NCBI GenBank assembly: GCA_029781855.1
Contig: JAKOVX010000001.1
Span: forward strand, 1-50,988
DNA from: Acidobacteriota bacterium
Lineage (GTDB): Bacteria > Acidobacteriota > Blastocatellia > Pyrinomonadales > Pyrinomonadaceae
Length of the DNA: 50,988 nucleotides
Direction: 5' to 3'
A program made the position numbers and the translations under genes. The notes below the pieces were generated by a model, which worked only from the letters and a program-made list of their open reading frames with translations, was not told where the DNA came from and made no database searches. This document shows, piece after piece, positions 9,893 to 18,680 of the stretch (position 1 is the stretch's first letter; the number at the start of each line of letters is the position of its first letter).

Positions 9893-10269
9893 TCTTTCCT
9901 CCCGAGAGCGATGTCAATGGCGTCCATAATGGCAAGGAAATTAAGCAGTCCGGCGACCTCAAGGAACCTACCGCCATATTCGAACGTCGCAAGTGCAGCG
10001 ATATGAGGTGCCGGAGCAGTGGACATCAGCCAGCTGATGATCCCTCCGAGCCCGTTCCCGCACCTCGCAAACACGTTAAGCAGGTACAGCAGTTGCCCGT
10101 CTTTGAAGTCAAACCCCGGATAATAAGCTCCACCGCTGAGAACGGCGATGATGAACATTATCCAAATGACCGCGGCGATGATGCCGCCGCGCACGTACTT
10201 TTTCTGAATCAGGTGCCCGCCACCCGGAATGAACCACGAAATAATGCCGATCAAAATTGGATTATCCAT
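9889..10269 (-). CDS. Small polytopic membrane protein (DUF6677-like)
   Basis: A 126-residue inner-membrane protein beginning with a hydrophobic segment and the conserved-looking GIISWFIPGGGHLIQKKY, then a second TM helix (about 27-46) and further hydrophobic stretches to the C-terminus, where LLNFLAIMDAIDIALGRKE ends the protein. The pattern resembles DUF6677 proteins of Acidobacteriota; I cannot confirm this without a profile search. A good ribosome site (TAGGGATC) lies before the ATG. It heads the operon with a 56-residue membrane ORF, recO and lptFG. The 145 bases upstream are AT-rich and presumably hold the promoter. Confidence 0.75.
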   Translation of the reverse strand: MDNPILIGIISWFIPGGGHLIQKKYVRGGIIAAVIWIMFIIAVLSGGAYYPGFDFKDGQLLYLLNVFARCGNGLGGIISWLMSTAPAPHIAALATFEYGGRFLEVAGLLNFLAIMDAIDIALGRKE

Positions 10270-10414
10270 TATAGATCCCTATCAAAATATGAAGTTGTTA
10301 GTGCCGCTCTCTAAATTCCACGATTCATGTCTCTCGAAATAAGCTAAAGTAATTTCTAAAGTCACTTCACTTACTACATTAGTTCCCGGTCGTAACTGTC
10401 ACTCTTAAATATAT

Positions 10415-11152
10415 TTATGCCTTCGCCGCTGAGCAGCGCTCAACGAACGCCTCAAATATTCTCCGCGATAACTGATCGCTCGACCATGATAGCTCCGGAT
10501 GCCATTGAACGCCGAGAACAAAGCGTCCGCCGCGCATGTCTTCGATGCACTCAACGACGCCGTCGGACGCCCAGGCGGTCGCATCAAGTCCCTCGCCAAG
10601 CTTACCGATCGCCTGATGATGGTGCGAATTGACCCTAAGGTCGCCATTTAGGCCAAGAGACTCGACAAATCCGGCCGTCAAACTGCCCTCGGCAAACCGA
10701 AGCCCGTGCGAGCCCCGTGGCAGCGGCAATCCCTGATCGTGTTTGATCGGGCTTTCGACCGAGGACTCGATATCCTGAATCAACGTTCCGCCCCGTGCGA
10801 CGTTAAGTGCCTGCATTCCGTAGCAGATAGCGAGGATCGGTAAACCTAACTTCTCAGCCTCCTCGATCACCAGCCGCTCGGTCTCATCCTTTTCCGGAAC
10901 AACACGCTTAAGCTTTGGGTGAGGTTCCTCGTTGTAAAGTGCCGGATCGACGTCGGAATCGCTGCCCGGAAGCAGAACGCCATCCAGGCCGGACAGCACC
11001 GACGCAACATATGCACGCTGCGGTATCAGGCTCAGATGGACCGGCGCCCCGCCGAGGGCCTCGATCGCCTCGCTGTAGTCACGGCCAAGATAGAAACGCC
11101 GCGTTTCTATTTCGAGCCGCATTGTAATGCCGATCTTTGGCCTTTCGTTCAT
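10415..11152 (-). CDS. Peptidase C26 / gamma-glutamyl hydrolase-type class I amidotransferase
   Basis: A class I glutamine amidotransferase-fold hydrolase of the PuuD-like group, which cleaves gamma-glutamyl amides. The nucleophile lies in AICYGMQALN and the His-Glu pair in GVQWHPE near residue 217. SHHHQAIG, conserved in the group, is also present. The substrate cannot be told from sequence, and no putrescine-pathway gene is nearby. I prefer the ATG at 11152 (KIGITMR follows closely); a TTG at 11170 would add six residues. It is divergent from hslV, with an AT-rich gap holding the shared promoters. Confidence 0.87.
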   Translation of the reverse strand: MNERPKIGITMRLEIETRRFYLGRDYSEAIEALGGAPVHLSLIPQRAYVASVLSGLDGVLLPGSDSDVDPALYNEEPHPKLKRVVPEKDETERLVIEEAEKLGLPILAICYGMQALNVARGGTLIQDIESSVESPIKHDQGLPLPRGSHGLRFAEGSLTAGFVESLGLNGDLRVNSHHHQAIGKLGEGLDATAWASDGVVECIEDMRGGRFVLGVQWHPELSWSSDQLSRRIFEAFVERCSAAKA

Positions 11153-11230
11153 AACCTGTTTTATGTTCAAACAATTACACCAATTATGTCAATTTGAGCA
11201 TTTGTTATTAAAGCTCTATCATTGAGTTTT

Positions 11231-11782
11231 ATGCGAAATCCCGAGACATCCCCGATCATTCGTTCTACGACCGTCCTACTCGTACGCCGCAACGGCAAGG
11301 CGGCAATGGCGGGCGACGGTCAGGTCACGCTTGGGGACACGGTGATAAAGAGTAGCGCCCGCAAGGTGCGGCGGCTGCTGAATGGAAAGATCGTTGCAGG
11401 CTTTGCCGGGTCGACTGCCGATGCGTTCTCGCTGCTGGCACGATTTGAAACAAAACTCGAACAATTCCAGGGGCAGCTTGAGCGCGCAGCGATCGAACTG
11501 AGCAAGGACTGGCGGACCGACAAATACCTTAGAAACCTTGAGGCTCTGCTTATCGTCGCCGACGACAAGGACGCTTTCCTGATATCGGGAAAGGGCGATG
11601 TCATAGCTTCTGATGACGGCCTATTGGCAGTCGGTTCGGGTAGTATGTATGCACTTGCGGCGGCCCGGGCGATGATGAGGCACACGGAATTAAACGCCGC
11701 TCAGATCGCGGAAGAAGCTCTTCGTATCGCCGGCGAGATCTGCATTTATACCAATTCGGAGATCATCGTCGAGGAGATCTAG
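11231..11782 (+). CDS. hslV: ATP-dependent protease subunit HslV
   Basis: Proteolytic subunit of the HslUV (ClpYQ) protease, a double hexameric Ntn-hydrolase. The motif [12 protein letters not shown] marks the catalytic threonine; [23 protein letters not shown] and the C-terminal AGEICIYTN are strong matches. With the ATG at 11231 the active threonine follows a propeptide of about 12 residues ([12 protein letters not shown]), unlike E. coli, where only Met is removed. A TTG at 11222 would lengthen this by three. It overlaps or abuts hslU and forms one operon with it. Confidence 0.95.
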   Translation: MRNPETSPIIRSTTVLLVRRNGKAAMAGDGQVTLGDTVIKSSARKVRRLLNGKIVAGFAGSTADAFSLLARFETKLEQFQGQLERAAIELSKDWRTDKYLRNLEALLIVADDKDAFLISGKGDVIASDDGLLAVGSGSMYALAAARAMMRHTELNAAQIAEEALRIAGEICIYTNSEIIVEEI

Positions 11783-11784
11783 TG

Positions 11785-13188
11785 ATGCCCATTTATTTAA
11801 GCGGTGAGACCGTGCCTGCAGCACCTCAACTCGATGAATTAACGCCCCGTCAGATCGTGGCGGAACTCGACAAGTACGTAATCGGCCAAAACGCCGCGAA
11901 AAAGGCCGTCGCGGTCGCGCTTCGCAACCGGATCCGCCGCCAGAAATTGCCGGCGGAAATGGCCGCGGACGTGCTGCCTAAGAACATCCTGATGATCGGT
12001 TCGACCGGCGTCGGCAAGACCGAGATCGCACGACGGCTTGCGCGGCTCGCCAATTCACCCTTTATCAAGATCGAAGCGTCAAAATTTACCGAAGTCGGCT
12101 ATGTTGGTCGAGATGTCGAGAGCATGGTCCGCGAATTGACGGATGTCGCGGTCGATATGACGAAACAGGCTGCGACCGAAGAGATCAAGGGCCGTGCCTC
12201 CGAGAATGTCGAGGAACGCTTGCTGGACATCCTCCTGCCGGTGCCGGAATCGCAATATTCAACCCATTTTGACGACGAAACGCCCGAGATCGACGAGGAA
12301 AAGCCGCTTTCGCGGACCCGGAATAAGCTCCGCGAGCAATTGCGAAACGGGGATCTGGACGACCGCCTGATCGAGGTCGAGACGCAGGACCGTTCAAATG
12401 CCACCATAGATTTCGTCGGCGGCCAGGGAATGGAGGAAATGGGCGTAAATCTGCGGGATATGTTCGGAAATATGTTCCCGACAAAGACCGTCACGAGAAA
12501 GATGAAGGTCGCAGACGCCCGGGTGGCGATGCTCCGCGACGAACAGGAAAGCCTGATCGACATGGAACAGGTCACACGGACGGCGATAGATAAAACGCAG
12601 CAGTCAGGGATCATATTCCTTGACGAGATCGACAAAATAGCCGGACGGGAAGCGGGAGGGAACCCGGCAGTATCGCGTGAGGGTGTTCAGCGGGACCTGC
12701 TGCCGATCGTTGAGGGCACCAACGTGAATACGCGATACGGAATGGTCAACACAGAACATATCCTGTTCATCGCGGCCGGAGCCTTTCACGTCGCGAAGCC
12801 GTCGGATCTGATACCCGAACTGCAGGGCCGCTTTCCGATCAGGGTAGAACTCGAATCGCTGACGGTCGAAGACCTCAAACGGATCCTCGTTCAACCACGA
12901 AATTCGCTCATTAAGCAGTATCAGGCACTGCTCGGAACAGAGGGAATCGAGCTTTCGTTCACGGAAGGTGCCATCGACCGGCTTGCCGAGATGACCGAGG
13001 AGATCAACAAGTCAACGGAGAATATCGGTGCCCGGCGCCTGCACACCCTGGTCGAAAAACTGCTCGAGGAGATCAGTTTCCTCGGGGACGAGATCGAGGA
13101 AAAGAAGCAGGTGATCGATGTCGAATACGTAAATGAGCGGTTAAGCACTTTGATCCAGGACCAGGATCTGCGTCAATACGTTTTGTAA
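11785..13188 (+). CDS. hslU: HslU unfoldase ATPase
   Basis: AAA+ unfoldase that feeds substrates to HslV. Walker A is GSTGVGKTE (about residue 72 on) and Walker B IIFLDEIDKI; the N-terminus ELDKYVIGQ and the ELQGRFPIRVEL segment (sensor and arginine-finger region) are typical. The I-domain (about 110-235) is acidic and complete. The length is near 467, slightly longer than the E. coli protein. GAGGAGAT sits 7 bases before the ATG at 11785; a GTG at 11782 overlapping the hslV stop is the alternative. Confidence 0.95.
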   Translation: MPIYLSGETVPAAPQLDELTPRQIVAELDKYVIGQNAAKKAVAVALRNRIRRQKLPAEMAADVLPKNILMIGSTGVGKTEIARRLARLANSPFIKIEASKFTEVGYVGRDVESMVRELTDVAVDMTKQAATEEIKGRASENVEERLLDILLPVPESQYSTHFDDETPEIDEEKPLSRTRNKLREQLRNGDLDDRLIEVETQDRSNATIDFVGGQGMEEMGVNLRDMFGNMFPTKTVTRKMKVADARVAMLRDEQESLIDMEQVTRTAIDKTQQSGIIFLDEIDKIAGREAGGNPAVSREGVQRDLLPIVEGTNVNTRYGMVNTEHILFIAAGAFHVAKPSDLIPELQGRFPIRVELESLTVEDLKRILVQPRNSLIKQYQALLGTEGIELSFTEGAIDRLAEMTEEINKSTENIGARRLHTLVEKLLEEISFLGDEIEEKKQVIDVEYVNERLSTLIQDQDLRQYVL

Positions 13189-13197
13189 TTTAATCAG

Positions 13198-14325
13198 ATG
13201 TTGAACACAGAGTTGCTTAAGAGAATTTGTTTAAACATCTTCGTTAAGCATTTTCGAAGTAAAGCACTTTTAGCGGCTTTAGCATTTGTTGTGCTTAGCG
13301 GTTTAAGCTGTGGAAAACGTACGCCGCCGGTGCCGCCTAGGGATCGAGTGAATCAACGCGTCGAGCTCTCCGGCTATCAACGCGGCAACCAGGTCGTGCT
13401 GTCGTGGAAGATGCCCGCGCGCAACGCCGACAAGAGCAGCGTGCTTAACATCGACCGCATCGACATTTACCGACTGGCAGAACCTGCATCTGCCTCGCTG
13501 ACGCTTTCCGAAGAGGAATTTGCTTCCAAGAGCACGCTCATCGCGACGCTTGCCGTTAAGAGCACCGACTTTGGGCTTAAGGAGCTCAACTTCCCTGACA
13601 CGCTCGAGTTTGCCGGCCAGGCCGCGCGGCTGCGGTACGCGATGCGGTTCGCAAACGCCTCAGGCCAAAAGGCCGCGTTCTCCAATTTCTTTCTGATCGA
13701 ACCGACGGCAAAGGTCGCCGCCGGGCCGACTTCCCTGTCGGAGACATATTCACAGGACGCGGTGACATTGTCTTGGACAGAGCCGAAGGCCAACATCGAC
13801 GGTTCGACGCCGGCGAGCATACTCGGTTACAACATCTACCGCTCGGAGTCGGAAAAAGTGCCCGCGAAGCTGCTCAATTCGTCGCCGGTGACGTCAAATA
13901 CGTACTCCGACGAGTTTTTCGACTTTGGCAAGACCTATTATTACTTTGTAAGGGCAGTCTCGCTTGGACGCGATTCGGGTCCGATCGAAAGCAAGGAAAC
14001 AAACATCGTCAAGGTTTCGCCTGTCGATACATTTGCCCCTTCGCCGCCTTCGGCGATCACGCTGGCGGTCGGCCAAAACGTAATTTCCATATTTTTTGCC
14101 GTGAACCCCGAAAAAGACGTTGCGGGCTATCGGATCTACCGTTCGAACGACCCGGATCTGCCGAAAAAGGACTGGACGCAGCTAACGACCGAACTGTTGA
14201 TAACCAACACCTATCAGGACCTGAAGGTCGAGCCGGGTAAGACCTACTACTATTATCTGACGGCGACTGATAAAACCGGCAACGTCAGCGAGCCGTCCGA
14301 GGTAGTCTCGGAAACGCTAAGATAA
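13198..14325 (+). CDS. Exported fibronectin type III protein, probable lipoprotein
   Basis: A 375-residue envelope protein. A basic N-terminus and hydrophobic stretch (about residues 22-37) end in GLSCGK. Cys38 could be lipidated, but the -3 residue is Gly, not Leu, so the lipobox is not canonical. At least two fibronectin III-like beta domains follow (about 175-270 and 275-375), each with the YNIYRSE / YRIYRSN and KTYYYFVRA / KTYYYYLTATDKTGNVS hallmarks. It starts 9 bases after hslU, but no functional link to proteolysis is evident. The ligand is unknown. Confidence 0.75.
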   Translation: MLNTELLKRICLNIFVKHFRSKALLAALAFVVLSGLSCGKRTPPVPPRDRVNQRVELSGYQRGNQVVLSWKMPARNADKSSVLNIDRIDIYRLAEPASASLTLSEEEFASKSTLIATLAVKSTDFGLKELNFPDTLEFAGQAARLRYAMRFANASGQKAAFSNFFLIEPTAKVAAGPTSLSETYSQDAVTLSWTEPKANIDGSTPASILGYNIYRSESEKVPAKLLNSSPVTSNTYSDEFFDFGKTYYYFVRAVSLGRDSGPIESKETNIVKVSPVDTFAPSPPSAITLAVGQNVISIFFAVNPEKDVAGYRIYRSNDPDLPKKDWTQLTTELLITNTYQDLKVEPGKTYYYYLTATDKTGNVSEPSEVVSETLR

Positions 14326-14328
14326 ACT

Positions 14329-14958
14329 ATGAAGATCGAGATCGAATGGCCGTTCACGCCGTCAAAGATCGTTTGTGTAGGCCGCAATTACGCCGAACAC
14401 GCTGCCGAGCTCGGAAACGCCGTTCCGACAACGCCGCTTCTCTTCCTAAAGGCACCGTCGGCGTTGATACCGGACGGCGGCGAGATCGTCATCCCGCCGC
14501 AATCGACGCAGGTTGAACACGAAGCAGAGCTCGCAATCATTATCGGACGCAAGTGCAAAGACTTGACTCACTTGGATGATCCGTTCGACTACGTTAGAGG
14601 TTACGCTTGCCTTAACGACGTCACTGCCCGCGACATTCAGAAACACGATGTTCAGTTTACACGCGGCAAGTCGTTTGACACGTTTTGCCCGATCGGCCCG
14701 CACATCGAGACCGAGCTCGACGTCTCAAACGTGCGCGTCATTTGCCGCGTCAACGGCGAGGTCAGACAGGACGGCCGCGCATCGCAAATGGTCTTCCCTG
14801 TTGATTTTCTGATACGATATATATCGAATCAAATGACCCTGAATGACGGCGACGTGATCGCCACCGGAACGCCGTCGGGCGTTTCGAAGATGAACCCGGG
14901 CGACGTCTGCGAGGTAGAGATCGAGGGCATTGGCGTACTTAGAAATAGCGTAGTTTAA
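14329..14958 (+). CDS. Fumarylacetoacetate hydrolase family protein
   Basis: A 209-residue single-domain FAH-fold enzyme, of the group including acylpyruvases and oxaloacetate tautomerases. [12 protein letters not shown] near the N-terminus, [11 protein letters not shown] (metal-binding glutamates), NDVTARDIQ (metal-binding Asp) and ATGTPSGV near the C-terminus are the family signatures. The exact substrate cannot be assigned. It begins 3 bases after the upstream stop, so it is co-transcribed with the fibronectin protein. Confidence 0.9.
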   Translation: MKIEIEWPFTPSKIVCVGRNYAEHAAELGNAVPTTPLLFLKAPSALIPDGGEIVIPPQSTQVEHEAELAIIIGRKCKDLTHLDDPFDYVRGYACLNDVTARDIQKHDVQFTRGKSFDTFCPIGPHIETELDVSNVRVICRVNGEVRQDGRASQMVFPVDFLIRYISNQMTLNDGDVIATGTPSGVSKMNPGDVCEVEIEGIGVLRNSVV

Positions 14959-14993
14959 GACATTTTCAACACGGAGAAACAGAGGAAGCAGCA

Positions 14994-15644
14994 ATGAAAT
15001 TTTTTATAGATACGGCAAATTTGGACGAGATCAAAGAGGCAGTGGAGCTTGGTTTGATCGATGGCGTCACGACGAACCCTTCGCTGGTAGCCAGAGAAGG
15101 TGATGTCGATTTCAAAAAACACATCGCGAAGATCTGCAAGCTCGTCAAGGGCGATGTTTCGGCCGAGGTGACGTCACTTGATACGGCCGGAATGCTGAAG
15201 GAAGGACGTGAACTCGCCAAGATAGCCAAGAACGTCGTGATCAAGGTGCCGTTGACCCTCGACGGGCTCAAGGCCTGCCGCACGTTTCGTGCCGAAGGCA
15301 CGAAGGTCAACGTCACGCTCTGCTTTTCGGCGGCGCAGGCGTTGCTGGCTGCAAAAGCCGGTGCGAGTTACATTTCGCCCTTTATCGGCCGCCTCGACGA
15401 TATCGCCGAAGACGGAATGCAGCTGATCCAGGACATTGTCCAGATCTACGGCAACTATGGGTTTGAAACTGAGGTTCTGGCCGCGTCGATCCGCCATCCG
15501 ATGCACATCGTCAACTGTGCCCTCGCGGGAGCGGACGTTGCGACGATTCCGTTCAAGGTGATAACGCAGCTCGTCAAGCATCCGCTGACGGACAAAGGCC
15601 TCGAGGGCTTTTTGAACGATTGGAAAAAGAGCGGCCGGTCCTAA
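14994..15644 (+). CDS. fsa: Transaldolase / fructose-6-phosphate aldolase, short form
   Basis: A 216-residue TIM-barrel class I aldolase of the short transaldolase (TalC/FSA/MipB) group. [14 protein letters not shown] and [10 protein letters not shown] open the barrel, and the Schiff-base lysine is in VVIKVPLT (about residue 83). [10 protein letters not shown] and the C-terminal helices complete the fold. Short enzymes of this type act either as transaldolase in the pentose phosphate pathway or as F6P aldolase, and sequence inspection does not settle which. AGAGGAA sits 8 bases before the ATG. Confidence 0.9.
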   Translation: MKFFIDTANLDEIKEAVELGLIDGVTTNPSLVAREGDVDFKKHIAKICKLVKGDVSAEVTSLDTAGMLKEGRELAKIAKNVVIKVPLTLDGLKACRTFRAEGTKVNVTLCFSAAQALLAAKAGASYISPFIGRLDDIAEDGMQLIQDIVQIYGNYGFETEVLAASIRHPMHIVNCALAGADVATIPFKVITQLVKHPLTDKGLEGFLNDWKKSGRS

Positions 15645-15651
15645 ACAAACA

Positions 15652-15683
15652 TCCCGGCCTGCTCAAGCGTGAGCCGGCCGGGA
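15652..15683 (-). terminator. Long hairpin between convergent genes
   Basis: The arms TCCCGGCC / GGCCGGGA and GCTCA / TGAGC make one 14-bp stem with a 4-base loop. On the minus strand it is followed by a moderately T-rich ATGTTTGTTT, so it fits a terminator of the leftward gene at 15705. On the plus strand no T-run follows, but it may still stop the rightward transcript. Confidence 0.65.
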
Positions 15684-15704
15684 AACGATTATCAATTCCC
15701 TACT

Positions 15705-16091
15705 TTAAGACACGGCAGAGATGATCTGCCGCAGTTCGGACTGCAATCCCACAACTTCCGGAAAACGCTGCAGGGCGAACTGGTATTTCGCCCGAAAAAA
15801 CTCGTCGTCTTCCTTCATATCCATTAGTTCGCGGATCTTTGCAAGGTTGGCATCGACCAATTCCGAGGAGATCCCGTCTTTCAGGTCGAACATCTCATCG
15901 ATCTCGACGATCAGCATCGAAAACTTACGCAGCCAGCTGAAATCCTCGTCCTCGAGCAGCACGTTGAGGAACTGGCCCGGGCTCTGCGGCCCGTGGATCC
16001 CTTCGTACAACTCGCGTTCGTGATCGATCAGCGATTTGTGAAGCTTAAGCAGTACATTCCGTGCATTCTTCAGAATTTCGGCGTTTTCCAT
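15705..16091 (-). CDS. Small helical protein of unknown function
   Basis: A 128-residue acidic, almost wholly helical protein with no signal peptide or membrane helix. It is not a family I can name. Seen features are LLKLHKSLIDHEREL, FSWLRKFSMLIVEIDEMFD and a C-terminal LQSELRQIISAV. It diverges from the MarR gene across a phased operator array, so the regulator probably controls it; that makes it a candidate target of the regulator. Confidence 0.72.
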   Translation of the reverse strand: MENAEILKNARNVLLKLHKSLIDHERELYEGIHGPQSPGQFLNVLLEDEDFSWLRKFSMLIVEIDEMFDLKDGISSELVDANLAKIRELMDMKEDDEFFRAKYQFALQRFPEVVGLQSELRQIISAVS

Positions 16092-16100
16092 AAATAAATC

Positions 16101-16223
16101 TTAGCGTACTTCATAAATTAATCATACCGTGCTAAGTTTTGATTATTAGCGTGCTAAGTGATAATAGTTAGCAGGTTAATTATCTTCACTTAGCCGGCTA
16201 AATTACTATTATGAGCACGGCAA
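16101..16223. promoter_or_regulatory. Phased operator array (TTAGC-NN-GCTAA sites every 22 bp)
   Basis: Six 12-bp sites start at 16101, 16124, 16146, 16168, 16190 and 16212, spaced 23, 22, 22, 22 and 22 bases. TTAGCCGGCTAA (16190) is a perfect palindrome, TTAGCGTGCTAA (16146) is near perfect and TTAGCAGGTTAA (16168) has one mismatch. The outer sites match 7 or 8 of the 10 defined positions. The array fills the gap between the helical-protein gene and the divergent marR gene, so the MarR-family protein is the obvious candidate binder. Confidence 0.75.
16185..16212 (+). promoter_or_regulatory. Candidate marR promoter
   Basis: TATTAT at 16207-16212 could be the -10 element and TTCACT at 16185-16190 the -35 (16-base spacer). 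The perfect palindrome at 16190-16201 lies in the spacer, which would give autorepression. Confidence 0.42.
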
Positions 16224-16256
16224 TTGTTTGCTTAAAAGGTTGGAAGTAAGAGGGTT

Positions 16257-16712
16257 ATGGCTGAACTGATCAAGTTTGAGGATACCGTCAGTTATCTCCT
16301 TGCCAAAGTCTCGACGGCGTTCCGGAACTCGCTGGAACGTCAGCTTGGAGTGATCGGGCTGCACGGCGGGCAGATCTTTGTCCTGTTCGAGCTCTGGAAA
16401 AAAGACGGCCTGCGGCAGATCGATCTGGCGAATAATCTGGATCTCTCTGCCCCAACGGTGAACAAGACGCTGAAAGGACTGATCGAGGTTGGACTGGTAA
16501 CGCGTTCGCGGATCGACGACGACGCACGGTCGACACGCATATTCCTGACCGACAGCGGAAAGACGATCCGCCGCGACATTGAGGCACAGTGGCTCGAACT
16601 CGAGGAAGACTGCCTCAGCGGACTGACCGAGACCGAGCGGCTGGTGCTTTTCGACCTACTGGGGAAATTGCGTGGGACCTACACCGGACGGACGGCGTCC
16701 GATGAAGACTAA
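16257..16712 (+). CDS. MarR-family transcriptional regulator
   Basis: A 151-residue winged-helix dimer. The recognition region is LRQIDLANNLDLSAPTVNKT (about residues 47-66), followed by LKGLIEVGLVTRSRIDDDARSTRIFLTDSGK, the MarR wing with the conserved DDARSTRIFLT. Terminal helices form the dimer interface. AAGAGGG lies just upstream of the ATG. It probably binds the array at 16101-16223 and regulates itself and the divergent gene. The ligand is unknown. A universal stress protein gene follows after 38 bases, suggesting a stress-linked unit. Confidence 0.9.
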   Translation: MAELIKFEDTVSYLLAKVSTAFRNSLERQLGVIGLHGGQIFVLFELWKKDGLRQIDLANNLDLSAPTVNKTLKGLIEVGLVTRSRIDDDARSTRIFLTDSGKTIRRDIEAQWLELEEDCLSGLTETERLVLFDLLGKLRGTYTGRTASDED

Positions 16713-16750
16713 TAGCGTTTCGGAGTATCATAGAGAAGGAGGTAAGCAGC

Positions 16751-17218
16751 ATGAAAATACTATTCGCAACAGACGGCACGAAACAAGGCGATGCAGCCGC
16801 CGAGATGATCAGAAACCTGAAGCTGAGCGACGGCGACTCGGTTCACGTCATAAGCGTTGTTGATATGGCCGTCCCGATGGCGGTGGACGTTTATGGCGGC
16901 TACTTGCCCGATACGAGCGAACTGGAACGCGTCGCCCGCGAAAATGCGTCGAAAGTCGTAGGCGAAGCCTGCAAGATGCTGACCGAGGAATTTGGAAGCA
17001 GTTCCGTGGCCGTCACCTGCGAGGTCCTCTACGGTTCGCCGGACAGCCGCATTGTCGAAATGGCCGAGGAGATGAAGGCCGACCTGATCGTGCTCGGTTC
17101 GCACGGCTACAATCGGTGGGAGCGGCTCTTGCTGGGATCGGTCTCAAATTCTGTCATACATCACGCCCACTGCTCGGTCCTTGTCGTTCGGGCTCCGAGC
17201 GAGGATTCGGCATCATAA
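16751..17218 (+). CDS. Universal stress protein (UspA family)
   Basis: A 155-residue single Usp domain. MKILFATDGT opens the Rossmann-like fold and the ATP-binding signature G-2X-G-9X-G-S is present as GSHGYNRWERLLLGS, so this is the ATP-binding type. A near-perfect AAGGAGGT at 16736-16743, 7 bases from the ATG, predicts strong translation. It lies between marR and a DUF402 gene; the latter's ATG directly follows its stop. Confidence 0.93.
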   Translation: MKILFATDGTKQGDAAAEMIRNLKLSDGDSVHVISVVDMAVPMAVDVYGGYLPDTSELERVARENASKVVGEACKMLTEEFGSSSVAVTCEVLYGSPDSRIVEMAEEMKADLIVLGSHGYNRWERLLLGSVSNSVIHHAHCSVLVVRAPSEDSAS

Positions 17219-17698
17219 ATGGAAGGCTCCACGATCGTAGTTCGTTCGCTCAACTTCGATCGCAGTCTCAGGCGAAGCTGGAAATGCGAACTAGTCGGCC
17301 GCACGGACGAAATGCTGACACTTGTCGGCATATTTGATCGTGAAGTGATCCATCCGGATCTCGGCGTTATTCAACTCGGCACGCGTTCGACCGAATATTT
17401 CTGGTTCGATCGCTGGTACAACGTTTTCCGGTTTGACGAACCTAACGGCGAATTCCGCAATTTTTACTGCAATATCAATCTGCCGCCGACGCTAGAGAAT
17501 GGGGTTCTGGAGTACGTGGATCTGGATATCGATGTCGTCTTGTGGCCGGATGGCAGTCACGAAGTGCTCGACCGGAATGAATTTGAACAAAATACTGAGG
17601 CGTTTAATTATCCGATCGAGACGATAGCAAAAGTCGAGACGACGCTAAGGCAGCTGATATCGGCGATAAAGACTGTCGGGTTCCCTTTCACGATCTAA
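17219..17698 (+). CDS. DUF402 / Ntdp-like phosphatase family protein
   Basis: A 159-residue beta-barrel protein. EYFWFDRWYNVFRF, FYCNINLPP and YVDLDIDVVLWPDG followed by VLDRNEFE are the hallmarks of DUF402, which includes nucleoside tri/diphosphatases and FomD. The acidic DLDIDV and D-x-x-E cluster would bind the metal. The true substrate here is unknown. The ATG directly follows the Usp stop, so the two are one operon. The leftward FhaA-like gene converges on it after 19 bases. Confidence 0.82.
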   Translation: MEGSTIVVRSLNFDRSLRRSWKCELVGRTDEMLTLVGIFDREVIHPDLGVIQLGTRSTEYFWFDRWYNVFRFDEPNGEFRNFYCNINLPPTLENGVLEYVDLDIDVVLWPDGSHEVLDRNEFEQNTEAFNYPIETIAKVETTLRQLISAIKTVGFPFTI

Positions 17699-17717
17699 TT
17701 CCAAGATAAGCTGACGG

Positions 17718-18665
17718 TCATTTAGGCTGAATTCGGAGCATATAGCTGCAGACGTTTAGCCCTGCACCCGGAGCCAGGGCGAATCGTTGGCCCATCGGGA
17801 GTTCATAGTTATTGACCGCCGCGGGGTTGCGGCCTTCGTTGACCACCCAGAAATTCCCACGGCCATCCGTGACTATCGACAAATGTCGGCGGCTGATCTC
17901 GACGTCGCCGGCGAGCGGGATATCGACAGGTTTTGAACGTGACCCGCGGCCAACGCTGATCTCCTTCTGATAGATCGGGACGACGTTTTGACGAACGCCG
18001 GCACGCCAGATCTCGAGACGATATAGTTCCGCGGTGCGCGACGCCACATGGGTCATTTCTTCGCCCTCGTCTGCCGGGATCGGCACGGCCTGCGAAATGT
18101 TCGCCTGAGGTAATGTTGTTGGAGGCTCGGCTTTGACGATCGGTGTCGGAGCTTTTGGAACTAGGTTCGGGCTCGTGATGACGGTCTGCTGCGGAGCCGA
18201 TACGGGAGCCGCCGGCCGCGGACGGGCGAGGACGCCCGTCTTGTTGCTCGACGAATCCTCCCAACTGTGCTGAACGCGAACATCCCCGCGTTCGAGAGTT
18301 CCGTCGATCCTGAGTTCGATGACGAACGATTTGGTCTCAAGCTTTTTCTTGCCCGCGAGTTCCTTGGCACGCTCGGCGAGGATGTGGTAGAGGCCCTGTT
18401 CGAGGCCCTTTCGCTTGATGCCCTGCCAGTCCTTGTCATCCTCAGTGTTGAGAAAGATCGTGTATTCGCTCGGGATGATCGTCGTTCCCTGCGGCAGCGG
18501 CAACATCTCGCTTTGCATCACCGATTCGACCGCCTTGGCGATCTTGACGATGAATTCCTCCGCCTTGCTGCGCGGTTTGACCTGCGCGTCGCGGGCAGCC
18601 TGTTCGAGTACGAGTTCGGCGCTGTCGCCGTCGATCCATTTTCTAACCGTTTCTAATACGCCCAA
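17718..18665 (-). CDS. FhaA-like protein: DUF3662 plus FHA domain
   Basis: Cytoplasmic phosphothreonine-reading adaptor. Residues 1-125 match the N-terminal domain of FhaA (DUF3662), with MGVLETVRKWIDGDS and IIPSEYTIFLN. A Pro/Ala-rich linker (about 150-215) follows, then a C-terminal FHA domain with ISVGRGSRSKPVDIPL and ISRRHLSIVTD. Mycobacterial FhaA is docked by kinase-phosphorylated partners in wall synthesis. It lies 15 bases after a Ser/Thr kinase gene in the same direction, so that kinase is the likely partner. A second FhaA-like gene is at 25940. Confidence 0.85.
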   Translation of the reverse strand: MGVLETVRKWIDGDSAELVLEQAARDAQVKPRSKAEEFIVKIAKAVESVMQSEMLPLPQGTTIIPSEYTIFLNTEDDKDWQGIKRKGLEQGLYHILAERAKELAGKKKLETKSFVIELRIDGTLERGDVRVQHSWEDSSSNKTGVLARPRPAAPVSAPQQTVITSPNLVPKAPTPIVKAEPPTTLPQANISQAVPIPADEGEEMTHVASRTAELYRLEIWRAGVRQNVVPIYQKEISVGRGSRSKPVDIPLAGDVEISRRHLSIVTDGRGNFWVVNEGRNPAAVNNYELPMGQRFALAPGAGLNVCSYMLRIQPK

Positions 18666-18680
18666 TCTGTTTTCCCTCGA

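Noticed and set aside
11171..11230. TTGACA box as a promoter for the C26 gene
   Set aside because: The hexamer is perfect (minus strand 11192-11187), but no acceptable -10 follows at 16-18 bases and the start would be too near the ATG.
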